Shown here piece after piece: positions 1 through 12,223 of a stretch of 64,000 bases of DNA. Origin of the DNA: Gerris lacustris (Eukaryota; Arthropoda; Insecta; Hemiptera; Gerridae); NCBI GenBank assembly GCA_951217055.1, contig OX578276.1, positions 138,567,582-138,631,581 of the forward strand. Reading direction: 5' to 3'. Under the pieces are notes generated by a model. That model saw only the letters and a list, made by a program, of their open reading frames with translations. It ran no database searches and had not been told where the DNA came from. Each line of letters opens with the position of its first letter. Positions within the stretch are counted from its first letter, which is position 1. A program made the translations under genes and the position numbers.

Positions 1-1326
1 TGTATAAAGACTTATTAAAAAAATACGAAGAAAAATTGATCAAACTGATGCAGGAGCACAAAGAACGAAATTTTCTGCTCTATTTATTCTTTACATTAAA
101 AATATTTAAACTTTACACAAGAGCTTTCAAGTCTATATATATATATTATATATTATAATAGGCTTTGACTACAAAATGGGTCAATCAAGACTACCTTGAT
201 CAAGCTTTTTACTGCTCGCAATCAAAAGAGAGAGAAAAAAGACAGAGTTATTTGAATAGAAAATCTTTTTAGAAAGGATTTTTTTTCATGATACAAAAGC
301 ATCGTTGAAAATACTGCGTCTTGTTCGCCGTATGAATGCAGTAAGCCAACAATATGATATCAGGGAATCGATAATTCTCAAAGAAGGGGAGTAGAAGACA
401 TCTTTATAGAATTATTTAACTCGAGACTCCAAAATAAGTCATAATATTCTTTGAGATATAAGTTTTCAGAAACCCGATACTCTTTAAGATTTATTTCGGT
501 GGGGTTTCAGTCGGTCACAACTTATTCTCTCGGCTCCGTACTTAGTTAGGCTTCACAACAAATAGCTTTAAAGTTGGGCCGATGCTTCGACCCGCCTTGA
601 GGGACCCGGGGGACGGATAGTACCCTTGAGATATATCGCCGCTTCTCTCCCAGGTCCGTTCAACTCTTATAACTTTCAAACTCCAATAAAAGACCGCACA
701 ACATATTTCTGCTTCAATTGCTTTCGTTAAAAACAGATGTTATATGGATGTTCGTATAAAATTCAGCTCATCTCGTATATCACAAAATATTTAGGAGACT
801 TTAAAATTTAAAGTCAGGCATATCGATTAACAATACATTGGCTTTTTTTCTTTTTTTCCGGAGGGCTTTTACATCCGAAGGCGCAGACCTCTTATGTTGG
901 TCCATTGAACAAAACCGGGTTAGAAACCAAAGTTTTTACTTTTGTGTGAAGTCTGTTTACGTTAACCACGCCTCACATATTGATATTCAAATCAACCGAG
1001 AATCGTGGTTTCCAAGCAGAAACCTGTTAGGGCAACTCTTTCGAGCAGCAACTCATTTGTTTAAACTATTCTGGGTGAATATTGAGCGAGAGGCCCGATC
1101 CAGGAATTGAGATGTTGTCAGGCGTTCACCCGTCCAACTAATGACCACGCCTGATCCTGCTTAACTTGAGTGATTAAATGTCGATCACTCTCTTCAACTG
1201 GCTACCCAGGCTCCTTTCATTGCCATTCTCTATAGTATAATGTAAATAGTTATGTTGAAGGATTATATTTTTAAATTATAGTAAGAGAATACTTTTTGGA
1301 TAGACTATAGAATTTAATATTTGTAA
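1..1326. other. unassigned intergenic DNA
   Basis: AT-rich sequence with a short TA-rich run near 140-160 and a more GC-rich patch near 570-660. A 90-codon frame at 838-1110 has no domain I recognise and lies in sequence with no other coding signs. I see no gene here. Confidence 0.4.
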
Positions 1327-1330
1327 AATC

Positions 1331-1752
1331 TTCTACGAAACCGACCTTGAGCAAAGCTCTATACCAATCATCTTCTACGAAACTGACATTGAGCAAAGCT
1401 CTATACCAATCTTCTTCTACGAAACTGACATTGAGCAAAGCTCTATACCAATCATCTTCTACGAAACTGACATTGAGCAAAGCTCTATACCAATCATCTT
1501 CTACGAAACTGACATTGAGCAAAGCTCTATACCAATCTTCTATACCAATCTTCTTCTACGAAACCGACCTTGAGCAAAGCTCTATACCAATCATCTTCTA
1601 CGAAACTGACATTGAGCAAAGCTCTATACCAATCTTCTATACCAATCTTCTTCTACGAAACCGACCTTGAGCAAAGCTCTATACCAATCTTCTATACCAA
1701 TCTTCTTCTACGAAACCGACCTTGAGCAAAGCTCTTTACCAATCTTCTTCTA
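1331..1752. repeat. 42-bp tandem repeat array
   Basis: About nine to ten copies of a unit around TTCTACGAAACTGACATTGAG, with starts spaced 42 bp apart (for example 1331, 1373, 1415). Later units include a short extra insertion, so spacing becomes irregular after about 1530. Two unit variants alternate (ACTGACATT and ACCGACCTT). Because 42 is a multiple of three, both strands show long open frames with 14-residue repeats; I read these as by-products of the array, not as a protein. Confidence 0.9.
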
Positions 1753-2109
1753 CCTTCTTATTATTCCTTCCATTTGTAGTTGGGAGAACCCTACAATTGT
1801 TACTAATTTTATGGGAACCCCTGACGGCAAAATATAAGAAAAAGTACTATTTATGGTAAGCTCAATAACAACCTTAATGTTAAAATGCAATTGAAGGATA
1901 GTATTCATTTTATAAATCTATTAATTTAAGATCTGCTAAATTCAATAACTTGGTTTTCTGGTGAAATACGCGTCACAAAGGGATTCAAGTCCGACGTTTC
2001 GCTCCCACTACTGGAAGCATCATCAAGGGTATGTTGCACCGTGATGTTGACTCGGCGCACTTTATTATCCAAACGGTTCGTTGTACTTGTGTGAAATTTT
2101 ATATTCTTC

Positions 2110-2530
2110 AATTTTGATCTGATCTACAATTTGTCTACCAGCCAGTAGAAGCGAGATGTTCACAAAAATACTTAAACAGTCGTGCAAAAACAAACACTAC
2201 GCAAGTTACAGTAAGCTTGGGTTTTGCTAAACCGTTCATTGTTCCTAAAAAATGAATGAGACCTTCATGGTGGGAAATTTTATAATCTTGCTTTTTGATA
2301 ATCACCTTAATTTGTCTCCGAGCATAGGAAGCGAGATATTTGTAAAAATACATAAAAAGTTATACGGCGACGGATACTAAATATTCATAGATGTTCTTCG
2401 TCCTATAATCCGTAAGTCCGCTGTACGTAAAAAAAAGACTTCTTGAGGGAAATTTTTTTATCATTAACTTTGATAACCACCTTAATTGGTCTCGGAGCCA
2501 TTGGAAGCAAGATATTCGCAAAATAAATTT
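2110..2530. repeat. diverged ~180-bp tandem repeat, three copies
   Basis: Three related stretches begin near 2113, 2295 and 2468. Each has a TTTTGAT-type start, then an AATT-TGTCT-AGC-GGAAGC-AGATATTC core and a run of AAAATA. They are diverged enough that the boundaries are approximate. Function is unknown. Confidence 0.55.
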
Positions 2531-2745
2531 GTTGACCTTCTCCCTTGAATATCTACTAACGCGACCACGATCTTGGTGCCGAAATCAATATGTTTTTCAG
2601 AACGCCCAAATGAAGCGATAAAGAAAAAAAATTGAATTCCAATTTTTCCGGAATAGAAAACCTAAATTGTCTGGACTACAAGTAAAAAAAAGAACTTCTA
2701 ATATGCCACCACTTCGCACTTCGTCAATTATCCATGGAAAATTCA

Positions 2746-2776
2746 ATTGCATAATATATATATATATATATATATA
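2746..2776. repeat. TA microsatellite
   Basis: A run of alternating TA of roughly 28 bp followed by T-rich sequence. Simple repeat. Confidence 0.85.
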
Positions 2777-2960
2777 TTTTTTACGTCCAGACCAACAGCA
2801 TAGGTTATTGCAGGACGGAGTAATAACCTAACAAATTATATGTTATTGATTTTATACTAATATTTGTTCTGAGTTTTAAAATCCTTTGTATTAACTTCAA
2901 ATGGGTTTGTTTCTTTTGTACTGATTGTGAATAACTGTTAGTCTAAAACCGTCTTGAAAT

Positions 2961-3562
2961 AGTCTGCCTATTTGTTTGGCATGTCTTCCTGGCATCTTAT
3001 TTCGTAAACTTTAACTATTTTATGCATTTACAAGCCATTATTGTTTAATTTATTTAATTGTTTCCCCCGTTTTTTGTTTAATATGTCAAAATTGTTTTGA
3101 ATTTTTACATTAATTAAAGTATCAATTTAGCAATCGTTAGAGAGCTCAGACAGTTGAAATTAATCTGGTGCTATCTGTGGGCTGCTTTCGATGAACCATC
3201 CAAATTTTATAAAATTCAGATGAGTACTTTTGAAGATATAGAGGTAAATAAAAAATTTATGTTTGTGCGCATGTAGAAGAGAAATAAATGGGCACAGAAA
3301 GTTAAAATTTATATGGTACAAACAATGGGTAATTGCCACCTACCATACAAATTTCATTAAAATTGGACGTGTAGTAGTTTTTATGATATGTTAGTTCACT
3401 AAAATTTAGCGACAGGCCGACAAACAGACACGGAACCAAAAATTTTCCCTGATGTCTAAAACGGATTTCTGTCTTTAGATTTTTAATATTGGAGACAAAA
3501 TAATTTCGTTCTTTAGAACGATCACATAGCTTCCTGTCTAGTTACCTTCGGCAAGCTATAAA
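2961..3562 (+). repeat. ~600-bp dispersed repeat, copy 1
   Basis: This stretch aligns by eye along its whole length with 5196-5795. Shared landmarks in order are GCATCTTAT, ACAAGCCATTATTGTTTA, GTCAAAATTGTTTTGA, TTAATCTGG-GCTATCTG, a run of GACAGACAGAC-type repeats, TTCCCTGATGTCT, and a terminal CACATAGCTTC-TTCGGTAAGC hairpin. The ends do not show the terminal inverted repeats of a cut-and-paste element. The family is unassigned; a terminal hairpin without terminal inverted repeats leaves a Helitron-like derivative possible. Confidence 0.65.
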
Positions 3563-3646
3563 AAGCAAAATCAATAATTTAATAAAATAAAAAATAAAAT
3601 AAAATGTTGTTTTATTTATTTTCTACATTTAAAAACAAAAATAAAT

Positions 3647-4245
3647 AGATGCCAATTAGTGTGGCACATAACTTCCTCGCATCTTATCATGTACTTTATT
3701 GTTATATTAACATTCAAATTATTGCTATATTACTTTATTGTTATATTGTTTATTGTGTAAAAACTATTAATAGTTTTAGCGATCTTTAACACTTCACAGC
3801 GGTGTTGCTGTTGGTTTTACTAAAAAATTGTATTGAAAAAAAAAAAAAATGTTTGTCTCATTAAATAGATGAAGTTAGAATTTTTTCCCGTCCAAAAATT
3901 CCAATTTTAAATTCGAAGCTTACGTTTACGCGAGCGTTGTGCGTGAACGCTTGGACGGGTAACGTTGTCCTACGAACTTGTCCTGGACATTGGTAAAATG
4001 AACATGTCTACCTAATTTCATCAAAATCGGTCGACATTTACTCAAGTTATCGTCACACGTTTAATAATTCGCGGACACATAGACCGACAGACAGGCAGAC
4101 AGAGAGACAGACACGAGACCAACAATGTTCCCTGATGTCTAAAACAGATTTCAGTCTTGGAATTTTTAAAATTGGAGACATAAAAGTTTTTCGTTCTCAA
4201 AAGTGAACACAATGCTTCCGTTACCTTCGGTAAGCTCGGAAGCAA
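3647..4245 (+). repeat. ~600-bp dispersed repeat, copy 2 (diverged or chimeric)
   Basis: The start (3647-3740) carries the head motif GCCAATTAGTGTGGCACATA. The segment 3990-4245 carries the tail, with GACAGACAGGC runs, TTCCCTGATGTCT and the terminal TTCCGTTACCTTCGGTAAGC. The middle does not match the other copies well, so this may be two fragments side by side. Confidence 0.5.
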
Positions 4246-4249
4246 TAAA

Positions 4250-5190
4250 TAAAACATATTAATACCAATATTTACCATCACGCAACCATAAAAATGCATA
4301 AATATAAAGTATTTATAATAAGAACTTTGTTTTTATTAATCCACGCAGTGTTAGTTTTAACTTTGGTATAATTCCAGTTTGGGAATAATTATCTTACCAC
4401 GTGGTGCAGCGCCCTCTCTTTTTGAATTAAACAAACTTTAAAATCATAATCCTCTTCGGTAATATAAGGATTAACTAACAATTTATATAAATAAATAATA
4501 TGCCTTAAGTAACAATAAAGAATTTATTAAAAACTTTAAGACGAAATTATTTACTTTAATATTTGCATTTAAAGCCCTGAGTCTTTTACCCTGTTTAAAC
4601 GAGTAAAAAGCGGTAGCTATATAATTAAATGTGACGAGGCTTTAAATAAGGGAATAAGAAGAAAGACTAAGCAGAGTACAATGCTCAAGCACAGTAACTA
4701 AAAACCCAAGCCTGTTACAGAGAGACATATTCTAATTAAACCAGTGGACATAGTTATAAGAGCTGGAAGCACTTCTAGGTGAGGATAAAGGACAAAAATC
4801 AAGTAACATGTCTCATCACATAAAGCCAGTTCAACCCTTAAGAAACGTAGCAAGATTCCCTGTAATATTGTCTTAATTACATTTCTCTTGTAAGGCATGT
4901 TAAATTAAGTAGGATTTCTCACTGCCGTCCCTATTATTTTCCCTTGGGGGTATTTAGGGCTTCTCTAGAACGCTTGACTACCGTGAAATCTCATGGTCTT
5001 TGAATTAGCGTTAAAGCATGCAACATAACATACAGTCTTAAAGAAGCATAACGCTAATGGCCATCAATCCACGTTAAAAAATAAACCACTAGAAACTACA
5101 AAAATGTCAAGATAATAGCGTTAAAATGCTTGGTGGACGTTCCAAGTTCTTTAGTTTTATATAAATGTGATTGAAATTTAGTAGGAGGAA
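4250..5190. other. unassigned AT-rich DNA
   Basis: No coding frame, RNA gene or repeat that I recognise. Short open frames on the minus strand near 4042-4299 and 4698-4898 look random. Confidence 0.35.
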
Positions 5191-5195
5191 AAATA

Positions 5196-5795
5196 GACTG
5201 CCAATTGGTGTGGCACATAGCTTCCTCGCATCATATCACGATGATTTTATGCTTTTACAAGCCATTATTGTTTATTTTGTTTGATTCCCCCTTTTTTTAA
5301 GATGTCAAAATTGTTTTGATTTTTTACAGTAATTAAAGTACCAATTTAGCAAAAGTTAAAGAGCGCAGACAGACGGTTCAAATTAATCTGGGGCTATCTG
5401 CGGGTTACTTTCGATAAACTATAAAAGTTTCATACAAATCCAAAAGTACTTTTGAAGCTATAGGAGTAAATAAATGTATGATTGTGCGCATGTGGAAGAG
5501 CAAAAAATGAACGCAGAAGGTTGAAAATTATATGGGACCAACGTCAAGCTACTTATTACCTTCCTTAGAAATTTCATTAAAATCGGACGTGTAGTTTTTA
5601 AGATATATTGGTTTGCAAAAATTGAACGATAGACTGACAGACCGACAGAGAGGTAGACAGACACGGAACCAAAAATGTTCCCTGATGTCTGAAACGGATT
5701 GCTGTCTAGGAATTTTATAAATCGGAGACATAAAATATTTTCTTCAGAACGATCACATAGCTTCTGTTACCTTCGGTAAGCTCAGAAGCAGTAAA
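5196..5795 (+). repeat. ~600-bp dispersed repeat, copy 3
   Basis: Best complete copy with 2961-3562. It begins with TGCCAATTGGTGTGGCACATAG and ends with GCTTCTGTTACC-TTCGGTAAGC-AGAAGC, which can pair into a terminal hairpin. The same head motif reappears at 3647, at 50278 and, reversed, at 11776-11812. Confidence 0.65.
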
Positions 5796-6087
5796 AGTGA
5801 TAACTCTTTTGTTTTCTCTGGTTCATATAAAAGTCGTATAATCTAAAAAGGGCCGAGTTCCAGACCCCCACCCAAAAAAGTCAGCCTAGTCTGGCTTACA
5901 GAAAAGTCTACTCTGAGTCTGACTTACTTTTTATTGGAGGGGAGGAGTCAGGAACATTTTTATTTTTTTTATTTTGAGTTCTCTCCTTCTCATTACCGAC
6001 GCAACTCCTATCTGACTACACATGAGATATTTGTTTAAGCTACTTGACTAAGTATTCTAAAGTAAAAGTGGTAGAAATGAAGTCAAT

Positions 6088-7040
6088 TTGGCTTCATCTC
6101 TAAATGAAGTCAAGTCCCCTCAGAAAAGTACTAAACGATCAATTCGTCTAGAGGCATGTCTATTCTGTCAAGGCATGCATGGATTGATTGAGTGTACTAA
6201 GCTAGCTAAAGAATCCCTGGATAAAATCAAAGAATTTGTACAACGTACGAGGTCTTTGATTTGGGTGTATTTTAGGAGGCCATAGGTCTAAACTTTGCCC
6301 AAAGCAAGCAGTTTTAAGGCAGAAGATTGTGGTTAAAATCACCTAACAGTATTGCACTCTCTGAGGCCAGAAAAATCTTCAAATGTTGTAATAAACGAAA
6401 GTTCAAAATCGGTTGCCCACCAAAATTTGGTGAGCTCCACTAGAACCACTGCGTTTATCATACCTGTTTATGTAAGTCGAGAAAAAGAACTCAGAATAAG
6501 AAACTAGTGTACGCGCTTTTATATGACTCGTGTTTCATTGTGAGCGAGTTAAAAGACGAATTAGGGTGTAAGGGGGTTTTAACAGAATTGCAGCAAAGTA
6601 CAATTCATCAAAAGTCTAAAGAAGTAGCCTATAGAGTTCCAGGGTTAATAGTTATGAGAATAGATGGGAACGAAAGTATTAGCTAACCGGGGGCAACTTT
6701 TAGTAGAGATAGTATGCCAGGTATATAGTAGTATGTAAATGCATATAGATAGTATAGGGTCTCCTGATGAAATACCAACATCAGGGGTCGCGAATGCTTA
6801 GAACATCTTAAAGGAATCGCAAAAGAGATACAGCCGCTAATGGGTGACACAGAAATCAAACTACTAATAGAGAATTATTGTCCAAAAGCGTTATGCCCCC
6901 TAGAGGTAAAGATAGGTAGGGATAACGATCCATATGGAGTAAAGGCAGCCTTAGGGTGGGGTTTAATAGGGCCTCGTCCTTTAGTAACAGGCAAAGAAGT
7001 TGTTAGCGGTACAGCTAAGTCCAGATTAAGTGTGAAATAA
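6088..7040 (+). pseudogene. BEL/Pao retrotransposon: gag end, protease and linker remnant
   Basis: Remnant of a BEL/Pao gag-pol polyprotein. Residues encoded from about 6140 give a zinc-knuckle-like CLFCQGMHGLIEC motif. After a frameshift, 6270-6320 reads as a second knuckle (GGHRSKLC). At 6500-6570 a protease-like stretch reads LVYALLYDSC, in place of the usual aspartic D-T/S-G-type site. The block 6840-7040 (ALCPLEVKIG, then LGWGLIGPR) matches the protease-RT linker typical of BEL/Pao pol. Several stops and frame changes separate the pieces. The element is inactive. Confidence 0.75.
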
Positions 7041-7109
7041 ATAAATAATTTATTTAATTTAGAACTTGATAACTCTAAGTTAAAAGATTATAAAATGTAA
7101 ACATTATAT

Positions 7110-7800
7110 TATATTATATATTAATTTTAATCTTAATTAGAAAATAAATATTATTATGTTTACATTTTGTAAGGAAGGTGATGTCTTGTTTAATTTTTTC
7201 AAGTTTTTTGTTGGATTCAAGTAAGTTATTGTAGCCTGTTCGTAGTGATGGTGAAATGTTTTGTAGTCTTTGGTGGAGTGTCATATTCTGATCCATAGGT
7301 AGAATTCTAATTGAAGTTTTTCTTTAGTGGACTTGAGGTTTTTTTATATAAGTAGTTGGTTGTTTTTTGGAATGAGTCCGAGAATGTTGGAAATAAAGGA
7401 TGGAAAAATATTATTATGTTTACATTTTGTAAGGAAGGTGGTGTCTTGTTTAATTTTTTCAAGTTTTTTGTTGGATTCAAGTAGGTTATTGTAGTCTGTT
7501 CGTAGTGATGGTGAAATGTTTTGTAGTCTTTGGTGAAGTGTCATCTTCTGATCCATAGGTAGAATTCTAATTGAAGTTTTTCTTTTGTGGACTTCAAAAA
7601 AAAAATTCACTACGAACAGACTACAATAACTTACTTGAATCCAACAAAAAACTTGAAAAAATTAAACAAGACATCACCTTCCTTACAAAATGTAAACATA
7701 ATAATATTTTTCCATCCTTTATTTCCAACATTCTCGGACTTTCATTCCAAAAAACAACCAACTACTTATATAAAAGTCCACAAAAGAAAAACTTCAATTA
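7110..7800. repeat. direct plus inverted repeat insertion inside the BEL/Pao element
   Basis: Two near-identical direct copies on one strand (about 7140-7330 and 7400-7600) are followed immediately by an inverted copy (about 7602-7795), with the turn at a run of A near 7598. On the minus strand the direct copies encode a short peptide with a LEKIKQ-FLTKCKHNNI motif that loosely resembles the start of Penelope-like reverse transcriptases; this assignment is weak. The block separates BEL/Pao linker sequence (up to 7040) from RT sequence (from about 7800), so it looks like a later insertion into the retroelement. Confidence 0.6.
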
Positions 7801-7804
7801 GAAT

Positions 7805-8624
7805 AAACTAGGACTTTCACTAAGCGATAAATTATTTTAAGATGTTATGACTCAAGGTGTCACTCAGAGACCAGATAAACATCATGAAATTCCTGTAGCA
7901 GAAAAAAATCCAGACTTCAAATTTCCTGTAAATAGAGACGTGGCAATGGAAATATTAAATTAAATAAATATAAAGTTTGCAAATCCAACCTTTAAATCAG
8001 ATTATTTAGCCTTCATGAAAGACATTGATCAAGGTCCTGCGGAACCTGCTGATCATATAGATTGACTTGTGGGCAAAGTATGGTACTTGCCTCTCCATGG
8101 AGTATACCATCCGAAAAAGAAAATTATTAGTTTTCGATGGTTCGGCTGTTTACAAGGGAGTGTCGCTTAAATAATAATTTGATTAGTAGTTCCGACCTCA
8201 CAAACTTGGTTATAGGATTGTCAGTTCGGTTCAGACAGCAAAAGATAGCGTTTTAGGTTACATAGAAGGAATGTTTCTGCAAATAGTCGTCCCTAAAGAA
8301 GGTAAAAATCTTTCAAAATTTCTATGGTGGGAGGAACGTGACATAGAATCAAAGCCTAAGAAATTTCCCTTGATCAAGCACCTTTTTCGGGCATCGTCAT
8401 CATCATGTTACGCGAATTTAGCATTAAGGAAAACAACCCAAGATCACGGAGCATCAGTGTCCGAAAGAGCTACGCGATTCATAAATGGAAATTTTTACAA
8501 GGACGATGGCTGCAGCTCGGTTGCTACAGAGGAAGAAGCCATTACGCTAATCAGGGAACTACTAACCTTGTGTCGTTTAGAAGGGTATAGGTTTCATATT
8601 GTCATCCAGCCCAGAAGTAGTTAA
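7805..8624 (+). pseudogene. BEL/Pao reverse transcriptase remnant
   Basis: The frame near 8060-8110 reads GKVWYLPLHGVYHPKK, a hallmark of the BEL/Pao RT N-terminal part. Near 8265-8330 it reads GMFLQIVVPKEGKNLSKFLWW, the conserved palm segment. The block at 8400-8624 continues through the region that normally carries the YVDD box, but reads FYKDDG instead. Stops at 8064, around 8170 and elsewhere break the frame. Confidence 0.8.
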
Positions 8625-8785
8625 GAGGATCCCGAAAGAGGAGCGGGCATCTGGACTAAAAGAATTTGATGACCATGAAACCTTGCCCTTAAAAAAGCTC
8701 TAGGCATAGCCTGGTATGGTGTGTACAGTCTGACATATTCCTGTTCAAAATTAATGTTGATTCTAAACCATGTACTAGGCAATGT

Positions 8786-9480
8786 ATGCTCTCAACCTTG
8801 TGCTCTGCTTACGATCCGTTAGGCTTTTTAGCTCCTTTTGTGGTAACCAGGAAAATTATATTACAAGATCTTACTCGAGAGTGTTTGAAGTCTAACATAG
8901 ACTGGGACAACCCGATTCCAGAGAATATCGCGGGACAATGGAATATATGGCTCAGGGATCTGTCACTCTTAGAGGAGCTTGATATCTCCGTTCCGAGGTG
9001 TTACAAACTATCCAAAATGAAACAAGTTAAGGCAATGGAATTACACCACTTTGCTGACGCTTCTATTTCAGGATACAGTTATGTATCTTATCATAGATTT
9101 ATTTATGGCGACGATAAAATACATTGCGCGCGTTCCTTTTCGGGAAGGTCCATGTTAGAAAGCTTAGAGAAGTAACCGTTCCTAGATTAGAGCTTACTGC
9201 GGCAGTGTCAGTCGCGTTGACTAGTGAATCGTTAGTTAGAGAGTTAGATTATATATTTATGGTCAGATAGTCGAGTAGTCCTGGGGCACATAAAAAACGA
9301 GACCAAAAGATTTCATACTTTTGTAGAGAATAGCATTCAAACCATTCGAGATGGCTTAGATCCACAAAGTTGGTAACACGTGGCTTCTAAATGTAATCCA
9401 GCGGATTTGGCTTCTAGAAGACTGTCAAGTGAAAACGTTTATCAGTCTAGGTGGTTTGTGGGGCCCAAACTTTTGTATGA
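8786..9480 (+). pseudogene. BEL/Pao RT thumb and RNase H remnant
   Basis: The open stretch 8786-9175 (129 codons) contains LSTLCSAYDPLGFLAPFVV, the diagnostic BEL/Pao motif after the RT, then W-RDLSLLEEL and an RNase H start HHFADASISGYSYV. From 9175 to 9480 the RNase H and connection region continues in broken frames (for example VPRLELTAAVSV). Confidence 0.82.
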
Positions 9481-9822
9481 ATGATCGTTACCTATAATAG
9501 AGGTGTCAAAAGACTTAGAAATAGATAAAGGGGATCCAGAGGTTCGAATGCCCATACTAAGGTAAGTCAAAAGCCATATCAAATTTACATATCGATTTAA
9601 TCAATGGACTAATTTAATAAGAGCGGTAGCATTGTCGTTAAGGTTCTTGAGCCATCTGTTAGCTAAAAGTAAAAATATAACAACACTTATTTTGGATCCA
9701 AAGATTTATCAGTTAAGTGTTGGGGAACTATAAACGGCTGAGATAAAGATATTGACTAAAATTCAGGAAGAACTATTTCCTCAGGAATTAAGTCAACGTG
9801 TTAAGGGTTTGAAGCTGGAATC

Positions 9823-10735
9823 GTGTTAGAAATATCCCCTCTTCGAGATCTAACCCCAGTTTTAGACAAAAACAGACTTCTCAGGGTGGGAGGCCGCGTT
9901 CAAAAAACTAGAATTTTAGACTGTGCTAGAAACCCGATTATAATACCTAGAGGGTCTTGGATAGCTTACATGTTGGTAAAACATCTCCACGAGCAAGTTA
10001 ATCACCCAGACAGAGGCCTAAAGTTGAATGAGTTGAGGGCAAATGGGTTTTGGCTAATAAGAGGTCCATCCACAGTTGCTAGGTACGGAAGAAAATGTGT
10101 AGAGTGTAGACGGTTGCGAGGCCCTTATGAAGTTCAATGAATGGTAGACTCTTTTATAAACGCATTTCGTAGGTTCCTCTCCCGTAGGAGGATAAATAAA
10201 GTTGTTGTGAACAGATTAGGGGCAAATTTTATAAGTGGAATGAAAGAAGTGAACAAAGCTAAATTTAAGAGATTTCTAGCGGACCACCAATGTGATTTCG
10301 AGTTCAAAATCACCACACCGGAAGCTAGTCACACCCAAGGGGTAATAGAAAGACAGATCATTACAGTTAGGCGTATTAAAGATCATACCAGGGTTCTCTT
10401 ACCGATGCTTTATGCACTCTCTTGGTAGAATGTGAATCCATCATAAACAATAGCAATAGAGCCTTGTCTGTTGAGAACATTAATGACCCTGCTTTAAAGC
10501 CAAGAAAACCCAATCATTTACTACTATTAAATGACCAGTCCTTCCCCAACATAAAGACCTGCCTGAAGAGATATACGCCAGAAAGCGATGGAGGCGAGTA
10601 CAAGCTCTGGCACAAACATTTGGAAGGCGGCATATTTAAATTCTTACCAACCCAGGGCTAAGTGGCATGCACCTCAGAGAAACTTGCAAGGCCTACCTTG
10701 GTCGACGAACGTATAGTGAGGCTCGATTTGCAGAT
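9823..10735 (+). pseudogene. BEL/Pao integrase remnant
   Basis: Three successive open stretches. 9823-10140 carries the integrase HHCC zinc-binding region (HLHEQVNHPDRG, then CVECRRLRG). 10141-10428 carries the end of the catalytic core, where the usual DNGANF reads RLGANF and a glutamate-containing segment follows (GVIERQIITV). 10422-10661 reads CESIINNSNRALS and the downstream C-terminal region. The first catalytic segment between the first two blocks is deleted. The element ends near a G-run at 10738-10755. Confidence 0.8.
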
Positions 10736-10736
10736 G

Positions 10737-12180
10737 GGGGGGGGGGGGGGGGGGGGAGAGGTTATATTGCATGACCACGGAAATCATCCTACTAAACTTC
10801 TTTTACAAGCAAGATTGTATAATTATAAAACAGAAGTGATGTCTTATATATTATAAAAAAACTATACCTATTCCAGTAAAAAGTTTCCGAATTCTTATGC
10901 TGACTTCACAATAGCTACAACTAAGTTCATACTTGTTCAAAGAAATCATACCCCAAGGCAAAATCGAAAATTCAATTTTAGTTCCATAAATAGCCTTCGA
11001 AAAACTGAAAATTCATAAACGAACTTAACACTAAAAAACGGAAATTCTATTAAGTAATTAATTTAAATATGTATGTGCAAATTTCATATATAGGTACGTC
11101 GTTTTCCTTGAAAAAAGAAAAATAGTTCCCATGATATAGATGGAAATAAATCTGATTGAGCTGAAAGTGGAAAACCAAATGTAAACAAACCTTTGTTAAA
11201 AACTTTTTAACTACTTAATACATCATTAATAATAAACAGATATTATGGGATTTAATTAATCATTACTAGGAATATAAAAAAGTTTTGTTCGAGTTATTCA
11301 GATTTTTTTTTAATTAGAATTAAAGAAAAACGACAAAGTTAATTTGACTTTTTAAAACCTCTATAATTAATTTTCTCAGAATTCAGTATAAAAGTGAAGA
11401 AACAGAAGTAATTACAAAAAAGAAGGTTTCTTTTGTTAAAAAATGAAGAAGGAAGAGGCTAGTGTTGGTTCTAGAGAAGGTTAGGAGTTAAAGGTATTTC
11501 TAGGAACGTCTTTTTGTTCATATTTACTTTAGTAATTTATCTAGTTTTATTCACATCCTTTCTCAATTTTTCAATTTATTTTTAACCATACCTTTGTGAT
11601 AATTACCACAAAACTGACATAATAATACTTCCAGGATATGTTTTGTACATATTTTGTGTCGAATATGTACATTATATTCGTAAACATACTTTATGGGGGG
11701 GGGGGGGGGGGAGAGTGAAATAAATTTGACAATAATAGGTTATAATAAGTCATTAAAGTATATGAAATGGGATGCGAGGGAGCTATGTGCCACACTAATT
11801 GGCAGACCATTGCTCATAAATACTATGAAAATGAAAAATGTAAATACTTTAACAACTACTGAGGGCCCTCACCTAAAATGTAAAAATATGTAAAAAGGAA
11901 GAAAATGTACTTATGGTGGAAATACAAATAAATAAATAAATAAATAAATGAATAAAAATAAATAAATAAGTTTAAATTGCTTGCATACGAGTTTGCAAGA
12001 CTGTGAGACTTTTTTATGAAACGCTTTTTGGAAATGATTGTAAAACGCTTTTTGGTAAAGCTTATTGTGTTTATAGCCAAAGTAAAGACATGAAAATGTA
12101 AAAAAAAAAATCGACCGTGCAGATTCTTCCGTTTGTAAATTAGCAATTTAATTGAACATATGTTGTGCTCGCTTAAAGAA
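10737..12180. other. unassigned AT-rich DNA with two poly-G runs
   Basis: Homopolymer G runs lie at about 10737-10755 and 11694-11711. A reversed copy of the dispersed-repeat head lies at about 11776-11812. Otherwise I see no gene or known element. A run of AAAT repeats lies near 11925-11960. Confidence 0.45.
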
Positions 12181-12223
12181 AGTACTTTTCTTCATAAGTA
12201 GTTAGTTGTCCCTATTTCTTCAA

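Noticed and set aside
838..1110. 90-codon open frame
   Set aside because: No domain, no start context and no neighbouring signal; likely chance.
1271..1670. Repeat-peptide open frames of 83 and 107 codons
   Set aside because: They follow from the 42-bp array being a multiple of three; no promoter, domain or codon bias supports translation.
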